Numbered from the stretch's first letter, positions 33,619-42,861 are shown. The stretch is 64,000 bases of DNA from Spirochaetales bacterium (GCA_024233935.1 JACKOY010000006.1:128641-192640), one strand, 5' to 3'. Translations and numbers: made by a program. The notes: a model not told the origin generated them from the sequence alone.

Positions 33619-34851
33619 ATGGCGCACTCCGAAGTGAAGATCTCGGCCGAAACCCGGGCTGAAATGGAACGCATCAAACGCGGCACGGTCGATCTGCTTC
33701 CGGAAGGCGAGCTTGCACAAAAGCTGGAGCGCAGTCGAAAAAACAAGCAGCCGCTCGTCATCAAAGCGGGCTTCGATCCCACCGCGCCGGACCTGCACCT
33801 GGGTCACGCCGTGCTTTTGCGAAAGTTACGCCTCTTTCAGGAGCTGGGTCATCGGGTGCAGTTTCTGATTGGAGACTTCACGGCCCTGATCGGTGATCCG
33901 AGCGGCCGTAGCGCGACGCGACCCCGCCTTACGCGCAAAGAAGTCGAAGCAAATGCAAAAACCTACGCCGATCAGGTGTTTCGGATTCTCGACCGCAAGA
34001 AGACCGAAATCGTATTCAACTCGGCCTGGTGCGAAAACCTGCGCTTTGAAGATGTGCTCGGTCTCACGGCGCGGTATACTGTCGCCCAACTTCTGGAACG
34101 CGACGATTTTCAGAAGCGCTATCGTCAGGGCGAGTCGATCAGTTTGATTGAGTTCATGTATCCTTTGATCCAGGGCTACGACTCGGTTGCGATGAAATCC
34201 GACGTGGAGCTGGGCGGAAGCGACCAGAAGTTTAATTTGCTGGTGGGACGCGAGTTGCAAAAGGCCTACGACCAGGAACAGCAGGTGATCCTTACGGTGC
34301 CGTTGTTGGTGGGACTGGACGGCGAACGTAAGATGTCCAAATCGTACGGCAACTACGTGGCGCTTACGGACACTCCTTTCTCGGCGTTTGCAAAAATCAT
34401 GTCCATCTCCGACGAATTGATGTGGAGCTACTACGAAATTCTCACGGAGGTGCCGCTCGCCGAAATAGAAAAGCGCCGCGCCGAGCCCTTTGAGGCCAAG
34501 AAGCTGCTCGCGACCGAAATCGTTGAGGCGCTCAACGGAAGCGGCGCCGGGACCGAGGCGCGCATGGCCTGGGAGCGCGAAAAGAGCGGCGGCGGCCGGG
34601 AGACTCTGGTGTTGCCGCCGGATTGCCCCGAGCATGTCGTTCAGGCAAGCGGCGCGATTCCCCTGACCCGCCTTCTGGTCGAAGCGGGGCTTGAAAAGAG
34701 CGCCAGCGCCGTGCGTCGGTTGATTGAAGGCGGCGCCATAAAACTGGGCGAAGACCTGGTCGTTGTAGACGACCGCGATTTTGCGCTGGAGTTCCCCGGA
34801 GAGTACGCCCTGAAGATCGGCAAGAAACGCTATTTGAAGCTACGGAGTTGA
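33619..34851 (+). CDS. tyrS: Tyrosyl-tRNA synthetase
   Basis: 410 residues. Class I signatures: APDLHLGHAVLL (HIGH box) near residue 57 and ERKMSKSYGN (KMSKS) near 234. GGSDQKFNLLVGRELQ is the tyrosine-binding segment. A C-terminal S4 RNA-binding domain (IPLTRLLVEAGLEKSASAVRRLIEGGAIKLG) covers about 340-400. The length and the insert-free catalytic core match the TyrZ-type bacterial enzyme. It lies after ubiX with a 93-nt gap. Confidence 0.97.
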   Translation: MAHSEVKISAETRAEMERIKRGTVDLLPEGELAQKLERSRKNKQPLVIKAGFDPTAPDLHLGHAVLLRKLRLFQELGHRVQFLIGDFTALIGDPSGRSATRPRLTRKEVEANAKTYADQVFRILDRKKTEIVFNSAWCENLRFEDVLGLTARYTVAQLLERDDFQKRYRQGESISLIEFMYPLIQGYDSVAMKSDVELGGSDQKFNLLVGRELQKAYDQEQQVILTVPLLVGLDGERKMSKSYGNYVALTDTPFSAFAKIMSISDELMWSYYEILTEVPLAEIEKRRAEPFEAKKLLATEIVEALNGSGAGTEARMAWEREKSGGGRETLVLPPDCPEHVVQASGAIPLTRLLVEAGLEKSASAVRRLIEGGAIKLGEDLVVVDDRDFALEFPGEYALKIGKKRYLKLRS

Positions 34852-34978
34852 GACACGATCTGATTGGCGCTTAAGTCAGTAGCACGCGAAGCCAGAACAG
34901 AGGACACGGGCAACAGGATGGCTCCCGCGTCTCTGGCACCTCGACGCGAACCATGTTATGACGGCAAAGACGGTCGCG

Positions 34979-36469
34979 CTATCGTAACGCTTCTTCGTAG
35001 ACGCGAATCAGTTCGTCCGGATCTTCAAGGCCCACCGAGATGCGCACCAGATCGGGGTCCAGGCCATGGGAACGCAATTCCGCGCGGCCCGCTTCGGTGG
35101 TCACCAGATCGTAATGCGCCAGATACAGAAACGGACAAACCAGAGAAAAGCGGTGGCCGAAGCTGGGTCCTTTGGCAATGCGAATACGATCGTAAAACTT
35201 CGCCAGGGGCATGGCAAGTTCGATCGAAAACAGACCGCCCGGAGCCTCGGGCCGCCGTGCAATCTTGCTGTAGTCCGCTCTGGAATCGGCATCCAGAGCC
35301 CAGTGCACCTGTCGCACATTTTTTTGAGACTCCAGAAATCGCGCGAGTTCACAGACCCGTTCGTTGATGCCTTCGACAACTTTCTCGTAGGAATCGATTT
35401 GCAGGGCCAGCCGGTTCGTGTCGCGCTCGTAGGGCGGCTGGATCAAGGACGGAAGTTGCTCGCACAGCGCATCCGAGAAAGGGCTTTCCGGATTCACGAC
35501 GATCGCGCCCGCAATCACGTCTCCTTCCGAAGCCGCATACTTCGTCAGACTGTTGATCACCACGTCGCAATGTGGAATTACGTCGATGTTGTACGGCGTT
35601 GCCAGGGTCGGATCGATCAAGAGGGGCGCGCCGATGGCCCGGCAACGTTCCGCCAGGGCCGGCAAATCCACACATTCAATCAGCGGATTCGTCGGAACTT
35701 CCGTCACGACTCCGGCAATCTCGGCGCCCCGGCTTCTGAAAAGAGCATCGAGGGCGGCCAGATCGGTCGCGCGCGAAATCACCACACGATCACCGGGTCC
35801 GGTAAAGTGTTCGAGTATGTGCATTGTATCCAGATACAGCCAGCCCAGCTGTACCCAGATGCGCCGCCCCCGGGCCTGCTGAATGGCGCTGACCGCGCGG
35901 AAGCCAGCATAAAATGCGTTCATGCCGCTGTTCGTCAGGAAGACCTGTCCGGGCCGCGTCTGGAAGATTTCGGTCAGTCGCGCGAGCACGTGGTTGCTGC
36001 CCTCTGCGACGACCCCTTCCTCGAAACGCGTTTCGAGGAGTGCGCGCTCCAGAAGATAATCCTCGGCCTGACGCGAGTACACAAAAAGGCCTGTGTGCTG
36101 CTGGTAGTTGCGCAAACGAGCGGCCACCTCGGGACGCTCGCGGCCGTGCAGTACACGTAAGCCGCCATAGTCGACCTGTTTGGTATCTTCGAGACCCACG
36201 AACTCCTCGAAGTGCTGGAGCGGTCCGCCCGAGGGGAAGACACCGACCGTGCGTCCGCTGAGGCCCAACCGGCGTATCAGATCTTCGCGCACCTGGCGCA
36301 CGTACGGATGTTCGAAAAAACGCGGATACCCGGCGGAAAGCGCGTCCATGACGCGCGGGTCCTTTTCTTCATAGCCGCAGACGTCCCGCATCGTCGGCAG
36401 ACTGCAGGAAACCGCATGCACGCTCGCGGGCAGAGGCTCGCCCAGAGGTATGTGGCGCAGAGCATCCAT
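34979..36469 (-). CDS. Cystathionine gamma-synthase-like PLP enzyme (Str2 type)
   Basis: 496 residues. The C-terminal 370 residues are a Cys/Met-metabolism PLP domain: TNSGMNAFYAGFRAV, LIDPTLATPYNIDVI and the PLP-lysine segment INSLTKYAASEGDVIAGAIVV. The N-terminal 130 residues begin IPLGEPLPASVHAVSCSLPTMRDVCGYEEKDPRV, a pattern I recognise from fungal cystathionine gamma-synthase (Str2/MetB-type with N-terminal extension). It probably condenses an activated homoserine with cysteine or a related thiol. The ATG is 8 nt after the gatA stop, so it is likely in the gatC-gatA transcript. The exact substrate is unproven. Confidence 0.82.
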   Translation of the reverse strand: MDALRHIPLGEPLPASVHAVSCSLPTMRDVCGYEEKDPRVMDALSAGYPRFFEHPYVRQVREDLIRRLGLSGRTVGVFPSGGPLQHFEEFVGLEDTKQVDYGGLRVLHGRERPEVAARLRNYQQHTGLFVYSRQAEDYLLERALLETRFEEGVVAEGSNHVLARLTEIFQTRPGQVFLTNSGMNAFYAGFRAVSAIQQARGRRIWVQLGWLYLDTMHILEHFTGPGDRVVISRATDLAALDALFRSRGAEIAGVVTEVPTNPLIECVDLPALAERCRAIGAPLLIDPTLATPYNIDVIPHCDVVINSLTKYAASEGDVIAGAIVVNPESPFSDALCEQLPSLIQPPYERDTNRLALQIDSYEKVVEGINERVCELARFLESQKNVRQVHWALDADSRADYSKIARRPEAPGGLFSIELAMPLAKFYDRIRIAKGPSFGHRFSLVCPFLYLAHYDLVTTEAGRAELRSHGLDPDLVRISVGLEDPDELIRVYEEALR

Positions 36470-36477
36470 AGGATTTA

Positions 36478-38202
36478 TCAGCGCCGCTTGCGTGGTTTGG
36501 ACTTTTTCGCGGTGGACTTCTTCGCCGTGGATTTCTGTGCGCTGGACTTCTGTGCGCTGGACTTCTGTGCGCTGGACTTCTTTGCGCTGGATTTCTGTGC
36601 GGCGGACTTCTTTGCGTTGGATTCCTTTGCGTTGGATTCCTTTGCGCTGGATTTCTGTGCGCTGGATTTCTTCGCGGAGGACTTCTGTGCGCTGGATTTC
36701 TTTGGAGCGGCCGAACTTACGTTGCGATAGTCGGGATGAAATTCCGGGGCACGGGACAAGGCTGCGACCACTTCAAAGATCAGGTTTTCACTGAAATGCG
36801 GCGCCAGGACCTGCAGGCCGATCGGCAGACCATGGCGATCACGCCCGGCCGGAAAACTCATGGCTGGAAGCCCGGCCAGATTGGCTCCGATGGTCAGGAT
36901 GTCGCTCTGGTACATCGCCAGGGGGTCGGCGGTCCGTTCCCCCAGGCGAAAGGCCGTGACCGGGGAAGTCGGCTGCAATATCACGTCTACTTTCTCAAAA
37001 AATTCCCGGTACTCTTCGTGCAGCAATGCCCGCGCCTTCTGCGCCGATTTGTAGTACGCGTCGTAGTAGCCCGAAGAAAGCACAAACGTGCCGAGCAAAA
37101 TGCGCCGCTTGACTTCCTCCCCAAAACCCCGGGTTCGGGTGCGCACGTAGAGTTCTTTCAATCCGCTGGCGTCCGCAACGCGGTTGCCGTAACGAATCCC
37201 ATCGTAGCGACTCAGGTTGCTGGAGGCTTCGGCGGTCGCCAGAATATAATAGACCGGAATCAGGTATTCTTCGTAGGCGCTTTTGAAGTCGATTATTTGC
37301 GCCCCGCGATCTTGCAGCCACTGTCGGGCACGACCGGAGGCCGCAAGTACATCGTCGTCATAGCCCGCAGTGCCGGGCGGCGGTGCCATGTAGCCCACGC
37401 GCAGCCCCCGCAGGTCATCTTCGGAAAGCGCCTGCACTTGTTTTGCAACCGGATGCGACACGCTATCCGGGTGTGACGTGCTGTCCCGTGCGTCGGGACC
37501 GGAGATGATGGCGAGCGTCATCGCGCAGTCCGCCACACTGCGGGCCATGGGACCAATCTGATCCAGGCTCGAAGCGTACGCTACCAGGCCGTAGCGCGAC
37601 ACGCGTCCGTAGGTGGGCTTCAGGCCGTAGATTCCGCAGAACGCTGCCGGTTGCCGGATGGAGCCGCCGGTGTCGGAACCGAGCGCAATCGGCGTGATGC
37701 CGGCCGCGACCGCCGCAGCGCTGCCACCCGAAGAACCACCCGGCACCCGTTCTCGATTCCAGGGGTTGCGCGTGGCCCCGACCGAAGAGTTCTCAGTTGA
37801 GGAACCCATCGCGAACTCATCCATATTCGTGCGTCCGAACAGGACCGCCCCGGCAGCCCGCAGGCGCTCCACCACCGTGGCGTCATAGGGAGCGACAAAA
37901 TTCTCCAGAATGCGCGAAGCGCAGGTTGTGGGCGACTCCGCTTCGCAGATGTTGTCTTTGATGCTGACCGGGATGCCATCCAGCGGTCCCAGGCTTTCGC
38001 CGCGGGCCCGACGGTGGTCGGATTCCCGCGCCTGTTTCAGGATATGCCCTGGATCGAGGTGCGTAAAGACGTTGAGGTCGTGGTGCAACTCGGCCTGCTC
38101 CAGGCAGGCGCGCGCCAGCTCTTCGGCCGTGTAACGACCCGCTGCAAGGGCCTCGCCGTGTTCGCCGGCCGTCGCAAAAACATTGAGAGCAGAGGCAGAC
38201 AT
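36478..38202 (-). CDS. gatA: Asp/Glu-tRNA amidotransferase subunit A with basic repeat tail
   Basis: 574 residues from ATG 38202. The amidase core is intact: IPVSIKDNIC (catalytic Lys), PGGSSGGSAAAVAAG (cis-Ser) and SDTGGSIRQPAAFCG (nucleophile Ser). GatA makes ammonia from glutamine for GatB to amidate Glu-tRNA(Gln) or Asp-tRNA(Asn). The domain ends at about residue 495 (HPDYRNV). A further 79 residues made of five-residue units rich in Lys, Ser and Ala (AQKSS, AKKSS, AKESN) end in KPRKRR. This extension is not part of the family and is coded by a 15-nt repeat. gatC lies 11 nt upstream; gatB is absent here. Confidence 0.96.
   Translation of the reverse strand: MSASALNVFATAGEHGEALAAGRYTAEELARACLEQAELHHDLNVFTHLDPGHILKQARESDHRRARGESLGPLDGIPVSIKDNICEAESPTTCASRILENFVAPYDATVVERLRAAGAVLFGRTNMDEFAMGSSTENSSVGATRNPWNRERVPGGSSGGSAAAVAAGITPIALGSDTGGSIRQPAAFCGIYGLKPTYGRVSRYGLVAYASSLDQIGPMARSVADCAMTLAIISGPDARDSTSHPDSVSHPVAKQVQALSEDDLRGLRVGYMAPPPGTAGYDDDVLAASGRARQWLQDRGAQIIDFKSAYEEYLIPVYYILATAEASSNLSRYDGIRYGNRVADASGLKELYVRTRTRGFGEEVKRRILLGTFVLSSGYYDAYYKSAQKARALLHEEYREFFEKVDVILQPTSPVTAFRLGERTADPLAMYQSDILTIGANLAGLPAMSFPAGRDRHGLPIGLQVLAPHFSENLIFEVVAALSRAPEFHPDYRNVSSAAPKKSSAQKSSAKKSSAQKSSAKESNAKESNAKKSAAQKSSAKKSSAQKSSAQKSSAQKSTAKKSTAKKSKPRKRR
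36500..36713. repeat. 15-nt coding minisatellite in the gatA 3' end
   Basis: The plus strand shows repeated copies of GCGCTGGACTTCTGT with variants (GCGTTGGATTCCTTT, GCGGTGGACTTCTTC). Fourteen or so units fit exactly in frame and encode five-residue blocks. The regular unit length and near-identical neighbours indicate slippage or unequal-exchange growth. Confidence 0.9.
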
Positions 38203-38213
38203 GATCGGTCGCG

Positions 38214-38507
38214 CTATCCTTCCGATTCGATGACGCCCGGGACCACAAAGTGCCCGGCTTCCCATTGCGGCGCCATGCGTGCGATCAAGCGGGCGTCGGC
38301 AGGTGGTCGGGGTGAGTCCGGCCGCGTGATATTGCGCGTCTCGTAACGTGTGGCGCCCTCGGATACTGCCGATGTGTCCAGCTCCGAGATCTTTCGCACG
38401 TAGTCCAAAATGCGATTGAAATCGGGCCGGATTCCCTGCAGACCCGGGTCGTCCGGATCCAGTCGAGCCAGAAACGCCAGGTCCCGGAATTCAGCGTCAG
38501 AAAGCAT
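38214..38507 (-). CDS. gatC: Asp/Glu-tRNA amidotransferase subunit C
   Basis: 97 residues. FRDLAFLARLDPDD ... FNRILDYVRKISELDTSAVSEGATRYE is the GatC layout (helical N-terminus and xxILDYVxxLxELDT), followed by NITRPDSPRPPADARLIARMAPQWEAGHFVVPGV, the usual C-terminal belt that wraps GatA. It stabilises GatA and the GatAB contact. It is the first gene of a gatC-gatA-cystathionine-synthase-like run. Confidence 0.94.
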   Translation of the reverse strand: MLSDAEFRDLAFLARLDPDDPGLQGIRPDFNRILDYVRKISELDTSAVSEGATRYETRNITRPDSPRPPADARLIARMAPQWEAGHFVVPGVIESEG

Positions 38508-38595
38508 ACAGCAAGGCCGTTGCGGACCGTTCGGGCGTCAATTGAAATCCAGCAAAATTGACTGACGCAAAATTTGGCGTCGGTGAAACTGGGCC

Positions 38596-38886
38596 GTGGA
38601 CGCGAATTTGATTTTCGTTCTCGCAGGTGTGCTGCTGCTTCTGATACCCCTGCTGGTTCTCAGTCGCAGTTCGGGGAAATCGCCGGCTCCAAAGCCGCGC
38701 CGCCCGAAAGCCACGACGGAAGCGCCCGCGCCACTTGCTCCGAACAAAACCGAGCGGGCGCGGCTTTCCGCTGAAGAACGCGAGGAACTGGAAGCGGGCG
38801 CCCGCGACCTGGCGGCCGGGGATCCCGCCCATGTGGCCAATCTGCTGCGCGACTGGATGAAGGAAGGTCCGCGCGATTCTCGTTGA
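38596..38886 (+). CDS. Small membrane protein with FliF C-terminal-like segment
   Basis: 96 residues from GTG 38596. One membrane helix at about residues 5-22 (LIFVLAGVLLLLIPLLVL), a basic Pro/Lys/Ala-rich linker, then RLSAEEREELEAGARDLAAGDPAHVANLLRDWMKEG at 56-91. The end of this segment (dP-xx-VAxLLRxWMxE) is close to the FliG-binding C-terminus of the flagellar MS-ring protein FliF. The protein is far too short to be FliF; it could be a FliG-interacting or FliF-like factor. The resemblance rests on about 20 residues. It is divergent from gatC. Confidence 0.6.
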   Translation: MDANLIFVLAGVLLLLIPLLVLSRSSGKSPAPKPRRPKATTEAPAPLAPNKTERARLSAEEREELEAGARDLAAGDPAHVANLLRDWMKEGPRDSR

Positions 38887-38907
38887 TGCAAAAACAAGCC
38901 GCATGTG

Positions 38908-38942
38908 AACGCAGGACCGCTCGAACGGGGCATCGGTTTTTT
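38908..38942 (+). terminator. Weak intrinsic terminator candidate
   Basis: An imperfect hairpin region (ACCG...CGGT, about 22 nt) is followed by seven T residues (about 38936-38942), 22 nt after the preceding gene's stop. The T-run is clear, the stem is weak. Confidence 0.33.
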
Positions 38943-39077
38943 TGCTTACCGAAAGCAGGCCATGAAAAGATCTGGACGAATGCATACGTGCCCGCACTCG
39001 CTTTGTTCGCGAAAGCCAGCTGAAATGCTCAATGGCCCAGGCCGCAGCCCCACCGGGGTCCGGCTTTCAAAGCGACA

Positions 39078-41075
39078 ATGAGCGAGCACGCAAAACCGGA
39101 AGCCCACGGAGCTCCACCGACGCTCCTGGAAGATATCCGGTTGATCTTTGCGACAATCCTGACGGATCCCGGTAGTTCTCTGGCTTACGGCGCCGACGCG
39201 CTTTTGGCCATCACGACCATCCTCCTACAGCGCAACTATGAAAGCGGCATGATCGCCACCTTCGTGGGGGGCGGAATTGTGATGGGGGTCTACCTCATTG
39301 CGATTTTGGTCTACAACAGTATGACCCGCCACCATGTGCACCGGATCCTGGGAGGCGGGGCCTTCGTTTCCTCACATATTACGTCGCAACAGATTCGAAC
39401 GCCCTGGCTCAAGCGCGTCGTGCAACTCATGGGCAAGACCGGGACCGCGAGTTTGCTGGCGGACTTCCCCGCCACCCAGGCGATATCGCTCATCGCCGGT
39501 GTAGAAGCCCTGTATTTTATCCCCATCGAAGAACGTCTCTTCTGGGCTTTCGGTTTTCTTATCTTTTTGTCGCTCGTGCAACGCTACGGTCTCGGGAACC
39601 TGGCGCGCTACATGATCTGGCCGGTGCTGGCTTTCTATATATCCAATCTGGGTATTCAACTCTACGGCCTTTCGGAGATTCTTTCGGAAGGCTGGGAACC
39701 AACGATCTTTCTTCCGGTACCGGACCGCGGCATTGCGTACTGGCCCTTGATTCTGGCTTCGGTGGCCAACGGCGCCACGTTGATTACGGGCGTCGAAGTG
39801 GGTTATTCCTCGGTCAACTTCCCGTACCACAAAGGTCGCGCCATCCGCCTGGCAATGTGGATTCTGTACGCAATCGTGCTCGTAACCTACTCGTTGCAGT
39901 TGGTGAACTTTCTGGGTCTGGGCATCGACCAGCACACCTACACCGGAGGCTCCCTGCCCCCGGTGCCGATCCAGATTGCCAGACACCTCGGGGGTGACGT
40001 GCTGGCCACGCCCTTTGGCCTGGTAACGGCGATCATGCTTCTTCTGGCCGCCCAGACCGCCCAATCGGATTTCCCGCTCGAAATTCTACGCGCCGCCCGA
40101 AGCGGTTTTTTCCCGCGCGGCATTGGCGACACGGCCTGGAAGAAGACAGTGCGCGCTCCGTTGATCGGCGGCCACGAGGGCGTTTATAACCCACGCGCCA
40201 CCCTGCTTCTGGGAGTGCTCTCGGTCGTAATTCTCTGGTTTTTCCCGCACAGCCACGACATCGAAAGCATGTACGGTCTGGCCGTTATTACCGCCATGTG
40301 CATCGACATTGCAAGCTATCTGCTCCGGCAGATCCGGGTACGACGGGTTTCGGTTTTGACCGTGGCCGGCCTGGCAATCATGCTTTTTATGTTCGGCAAT
40401 ATCCTCTATAATAAGTTCTTCGACGGAGCCTGGTTCATCGTCGTGCTGATGGTCATGTATATGATCGTCTTTTTGTTTTCCGAGGCGGTTTACGAACTCT
40501 GGAACGAAAAGATCAACATAGTGCCTCTGGAACTGGGGCTCTGGTACCCGCTCTTTCAAAACCGGCCGGTGGACGAAAAGAATCTACTGCTGGTCTCCAA
40601 GTTTCATCCGGGCGTAATCCACTTCTTGAAGAACTACGTGAAGAGCGGGCACATGCCGCGCGTCGTACACTTCCATACAGATGCGACCGAAGTGCTGCCG
40701 GAGGAATTGCCGGAATGGTTCACGGTCGTGCCGGTGCCTCAGGGCGTGGATACCATAACGGCCATTCTGAATTATGTGCGGCGACGTGAACCGGATCGCG
40801 TGCATCTGATTCCGCTGCTGGTACGCGGCGCCGACCCGATCAAGCACTACTATTTTGGAAACAGCATCGAGTCCTTGAAGCACGGCCTATCTCAGTTCGC
40901 GGACGTGCAGGTCGAATACAATCGGGAACGTGTGATCATCAATGCCCACGACATCCTGCAGCATATTTTTCCGGCTCTGCGGGAGCGAGAGATTCGCAAG
41001 CAGGCTCAACAAGAAGCCCCGGAAGAAGAAAGCCTCGGGCATCAGCATGCCGACGACGAAAAAGAGCGGGACTGA
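39078..41075 (+). CDS. APC-superfamily transporter, KimA-like
   Basis: 665 residues. The first 470 form about 12 membrane helices in the APC fold, starting LLEDIRLIFATILTDPGSSLAYGADALLAI; TDPGSSxAY and TAIMLLLAAQTAQSDFP mark it as the KimA branch rather than a general amino-acid permease. The C-terminal 190 residues are cytoplasmic and mixed alpha/beta (LLLVSKFHPGVIHFLKNYV, HTDATEVLPEELPEWF), similar to the USP-like domain that binds c-di-AMP in Bacillus KimA. Most likely a proton-coupled potassium importer. Specificity is inferred from family likeness. No c-di-AMP riboswitch was seen upstream. Confidence 0.78.
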   Translation: MSEHAKPEAHGAPPTLLEDIRLIFATILTDPGSSLAYGADALLAITTILLQRNYESGMIATFVGGGIVMGVYLIAILVYNSMTRHHVHRILGGGAFVSSHITSQQIRTPWLKRVVQLMGKTGTASLLADFPATQAISLIAGVEALYFIPIEERLFWAFGFLIFLSLVQRYGLGNLARYMIWPVLAFYISNLGIQLYGLSEILSEGWEPTIFLPVPDRGIAYWPLILASVANGATLITGVEVGYSSVNFPYHKGRAIRLAMWILYAIVLVTYSLQLVNFLGLGIDQHTYTGGSLPPVPIQIARHLGGDVLATPFGLVTAIMLLLAAQTAQSDFPLEILRAARSGFFPRGIGDTAWKKTVRAPLIGGHEGVYNPRATLLLGVLSVVILWFFPHSHDIESMYGLAVITAMCIDIASYLLRQIRVRRVSVLTVAGLAIMLFMFGNILYNKFFDGAWFIVVLMVMYMIVFLFSEAVYELWNEKINIVPLELGLWYPLFQNRPVDEKNLLLVSKFHPGVIHFLKNYVKSGHMPRVVHFHTDATEVLPEELPEWFTVVPVPQGVDTITAILNYVRRREPDRVHLIPLLVRGADPIKHYYFGNSIESLKHGLSQFADVQVEYNRERVIINAHDILQHIFPALREREIRKQAQQEAPEEESLGHQHADDEKERD

Positions 41076-41268
41076 CCCCGACGCCAACCGAAACCACATT
41101 TTCAGCACATAGGTTGGGTCGCAACCGGTCCCCGCTTGTGCAAGACCGGTCCACACATCCGACCAGCGCCCCGGGCAAGAGAACGCCCTTTTTCTGACAT
41201 CCGGGCTGTCATGAAATTTTGCGCTGGCCAGGGCGACCGGGGTCAGGATATGAGCCTCAGGAGTCCTT

Positions 41269-42861
41269 ATGGCCGGTGTTTCGCAAACTCCCCTCAATCT
41301 CGATCTGGAAATAGAAGAGCACGGGCGCTTAAAAAAGAGCATCGGCATCAGCGCGGCTGTGTTCTTCATCCTGGGCAACGTAATCGGGATCGGGATCTTT
41401 CTGACCCCGAAGGGCGTCGCAGTTCAGGCCGAAAATCCGTACCTGTTTTTGGGTTTGTGGCTTTTTGGCGGGCTGATTGCCCTCGCCGGCGCCATGAGTT
41501 CGGCCGAACTCGGCATCATGATGCCCCATGCCGGGGGAGATTACATCTTCCTGCGCAAGACCTACGGCATGGCTTCGGCTTTTTTATATGGCTATCTCAG
41601 CCTGGCGTTTTCTTACACCGGCTCCATCGCCGCGATGGCCACCGGTGTCATCCAGTACCAGGGGCAAACAATCGTAGCGGGCCTTGGCATGGACGGGGCG
41701 CTCACGCAGGTGTTGCTGACCATCCCCTTCCCCTCCATCGAATACACCCTCGAAGTGCGACACATACTCGCGATCTTGATTGTGCTGGCGCTTACGCTTC
41801 TGAACTGGTTTGGCGTCTCCCGCAGCATTGTTCTTCAAAAACTGGTCACGATTGGCCCGGCGGTCATTCTGATCGGCCTGGGCCTGATCATCTTTTTTCA
41901 AACGCTCTTCGGCGAAACCGAGGGCGCAATTCTGGCCGCCAATCTGAATTACCGTTCGCCGGCCGACCTGCCTTCCTTTGGGCGTCTGGCAGCGGCCATG
42001 ATCCCGATCTTTTTTACCTACGCCGGCTGGAACGTGACTTTGTATCTGGCGGAAGACATCAAGAACCCCGAAAAGGTCATCCCGATTTCTATGATCGTGA
42101 GCCTCGGCTTGATTACGCTGGTCTACACCTTGTTTTGTTTCGTATTGCTCGCGCGCATTCCGTTTGCGGATCTGATATCGCCGAACATTGGCGATCCGGC
42201 TTCCATTGCCTGGGGCAGCGTCATCGGCAGTTGGGCCGCCTGGGTGATGGGATTTTTTAACAACGGTGTGACACCGCCGGCCGATGTCATGCAGCTCATC
42301 ACAAGCATGGTAATCAGCATTGTGATTGCGCTTCTAATTTTGGGCGGACTGAATACCTCGATTCTCTCCGGCAGCCGCGTCTATCTGGCGATGGCCCGGG
42401 ACGGCATTTTCTTTTCCCAGGCCCGACGCCTGCACGATCGCTTTCACACGCCCACCTGGAGCCTGTGGGTCCAGGGAGTGTGGGCCTGCGCTCTGATTTT
42501 AATTTTTCGCGATTTCGACACCATCCTTGCCATCGCGACGATCATCATGGTCTTTCTTTCCATCATGACCATCAGTTGCGTCTTTATTCTGCGCTTTCGC
42601 ATGGGTGAAGCCCACGAGATCCGCCAGAAGAAGGACCGCATGATCTATCGTGCGCTGGGTTATCCGTACTTTCCGGCGCTTTATATCATTTCGACTCTTT
42701 TCATCCTGATCGGAACCATCAGCAATGATCTGAGCGAAGCGGAAGACTTCTGGAGTTCGACCACCTTTGTCGCGGTTGTTGTGACCGTGATCGGTTACGT
42801 CACCTTCCTGCTCTGGAAACGTCTGCGACGCAACGGAAAAGCAAAGGAAAACGCGCAATGA
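41269..42861 (+). CDS. APC-family amino acid permease
   Basis: 530 residues, ATG 41269 with AGGAG 5 nt upstream. SIGISAAVFFILGNVIGIGIFLTPKGV is the TM1 unwound segment (G-xGIF) of the amino-acid/LAT branch. SSAELGIMMPHAGGDYIFLRKTYG, TYAGWNVTLYLAEDIKNPEKVIP and GSRVYLAMARDGIFF are family landmarks. There are 12 spans and a short cytoplasmic tail. It probably imports or exchanges amino acids. It is followed by an ATGA-coupled exported protein of unknown role. Confidence 0.9.
   Translation: MAGVSQTPLNLDLEIEEHGRLKKSIGISAAVFFILGNVIGIGIFLTPKGVAVQAENPYLFLGLWLFGGLIALAGAMSSAELGIMMPHAGGDYIFLRKTYGMASAFLYGYLSLAFSYTGSIAAMATGVIQYQGQTIVAGLGMDGALTQVLLTIPFPSIEYTLEVRHILAILIVLALTLLNWFGVSRSIVLQKLVTIGPAVILIGLGLIIFFQTLFGETEGAILAANLNYRSPADLPSFGRLAAAMIPIFFTYAGWNVTLYLAEDIKNPEKVIPISMIVSLGLITLVYTLFCFVLLARIPFADLISPNIGDPASIAWGSVIGSWAAWVMGFFNNGVTPPADVMQLITSMVISIVIALLILGGLNTSILSGSRVYLAMARDGIFFSQARRLHDRFHTPTWSLWVQGVWACALILIFRDFDTILAIATIIMVFLSIMTISCVFILRFRMGEAHEIRQKKDRMIYRALGYPYFPALYIISTLFILIGTISNDLSEAEDFWSSTTFVAVVVTVIGYVTFLLWKRLRRNGKAKENAQ

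Noticed and set aside
36478..36717. CRISPR array at the regular repeats
   Set aside because: Units are 15 nt without spacers, in frame with gatA and coding for Lys/Ser/Ala blocks.
38887..39077. c-di-AMP riboswitch upstream of the KimA-like gene
   Set aside because: I looked for the conserved ydaO-type elements and did not find them; the region has only a weak hairpin and a T-run.
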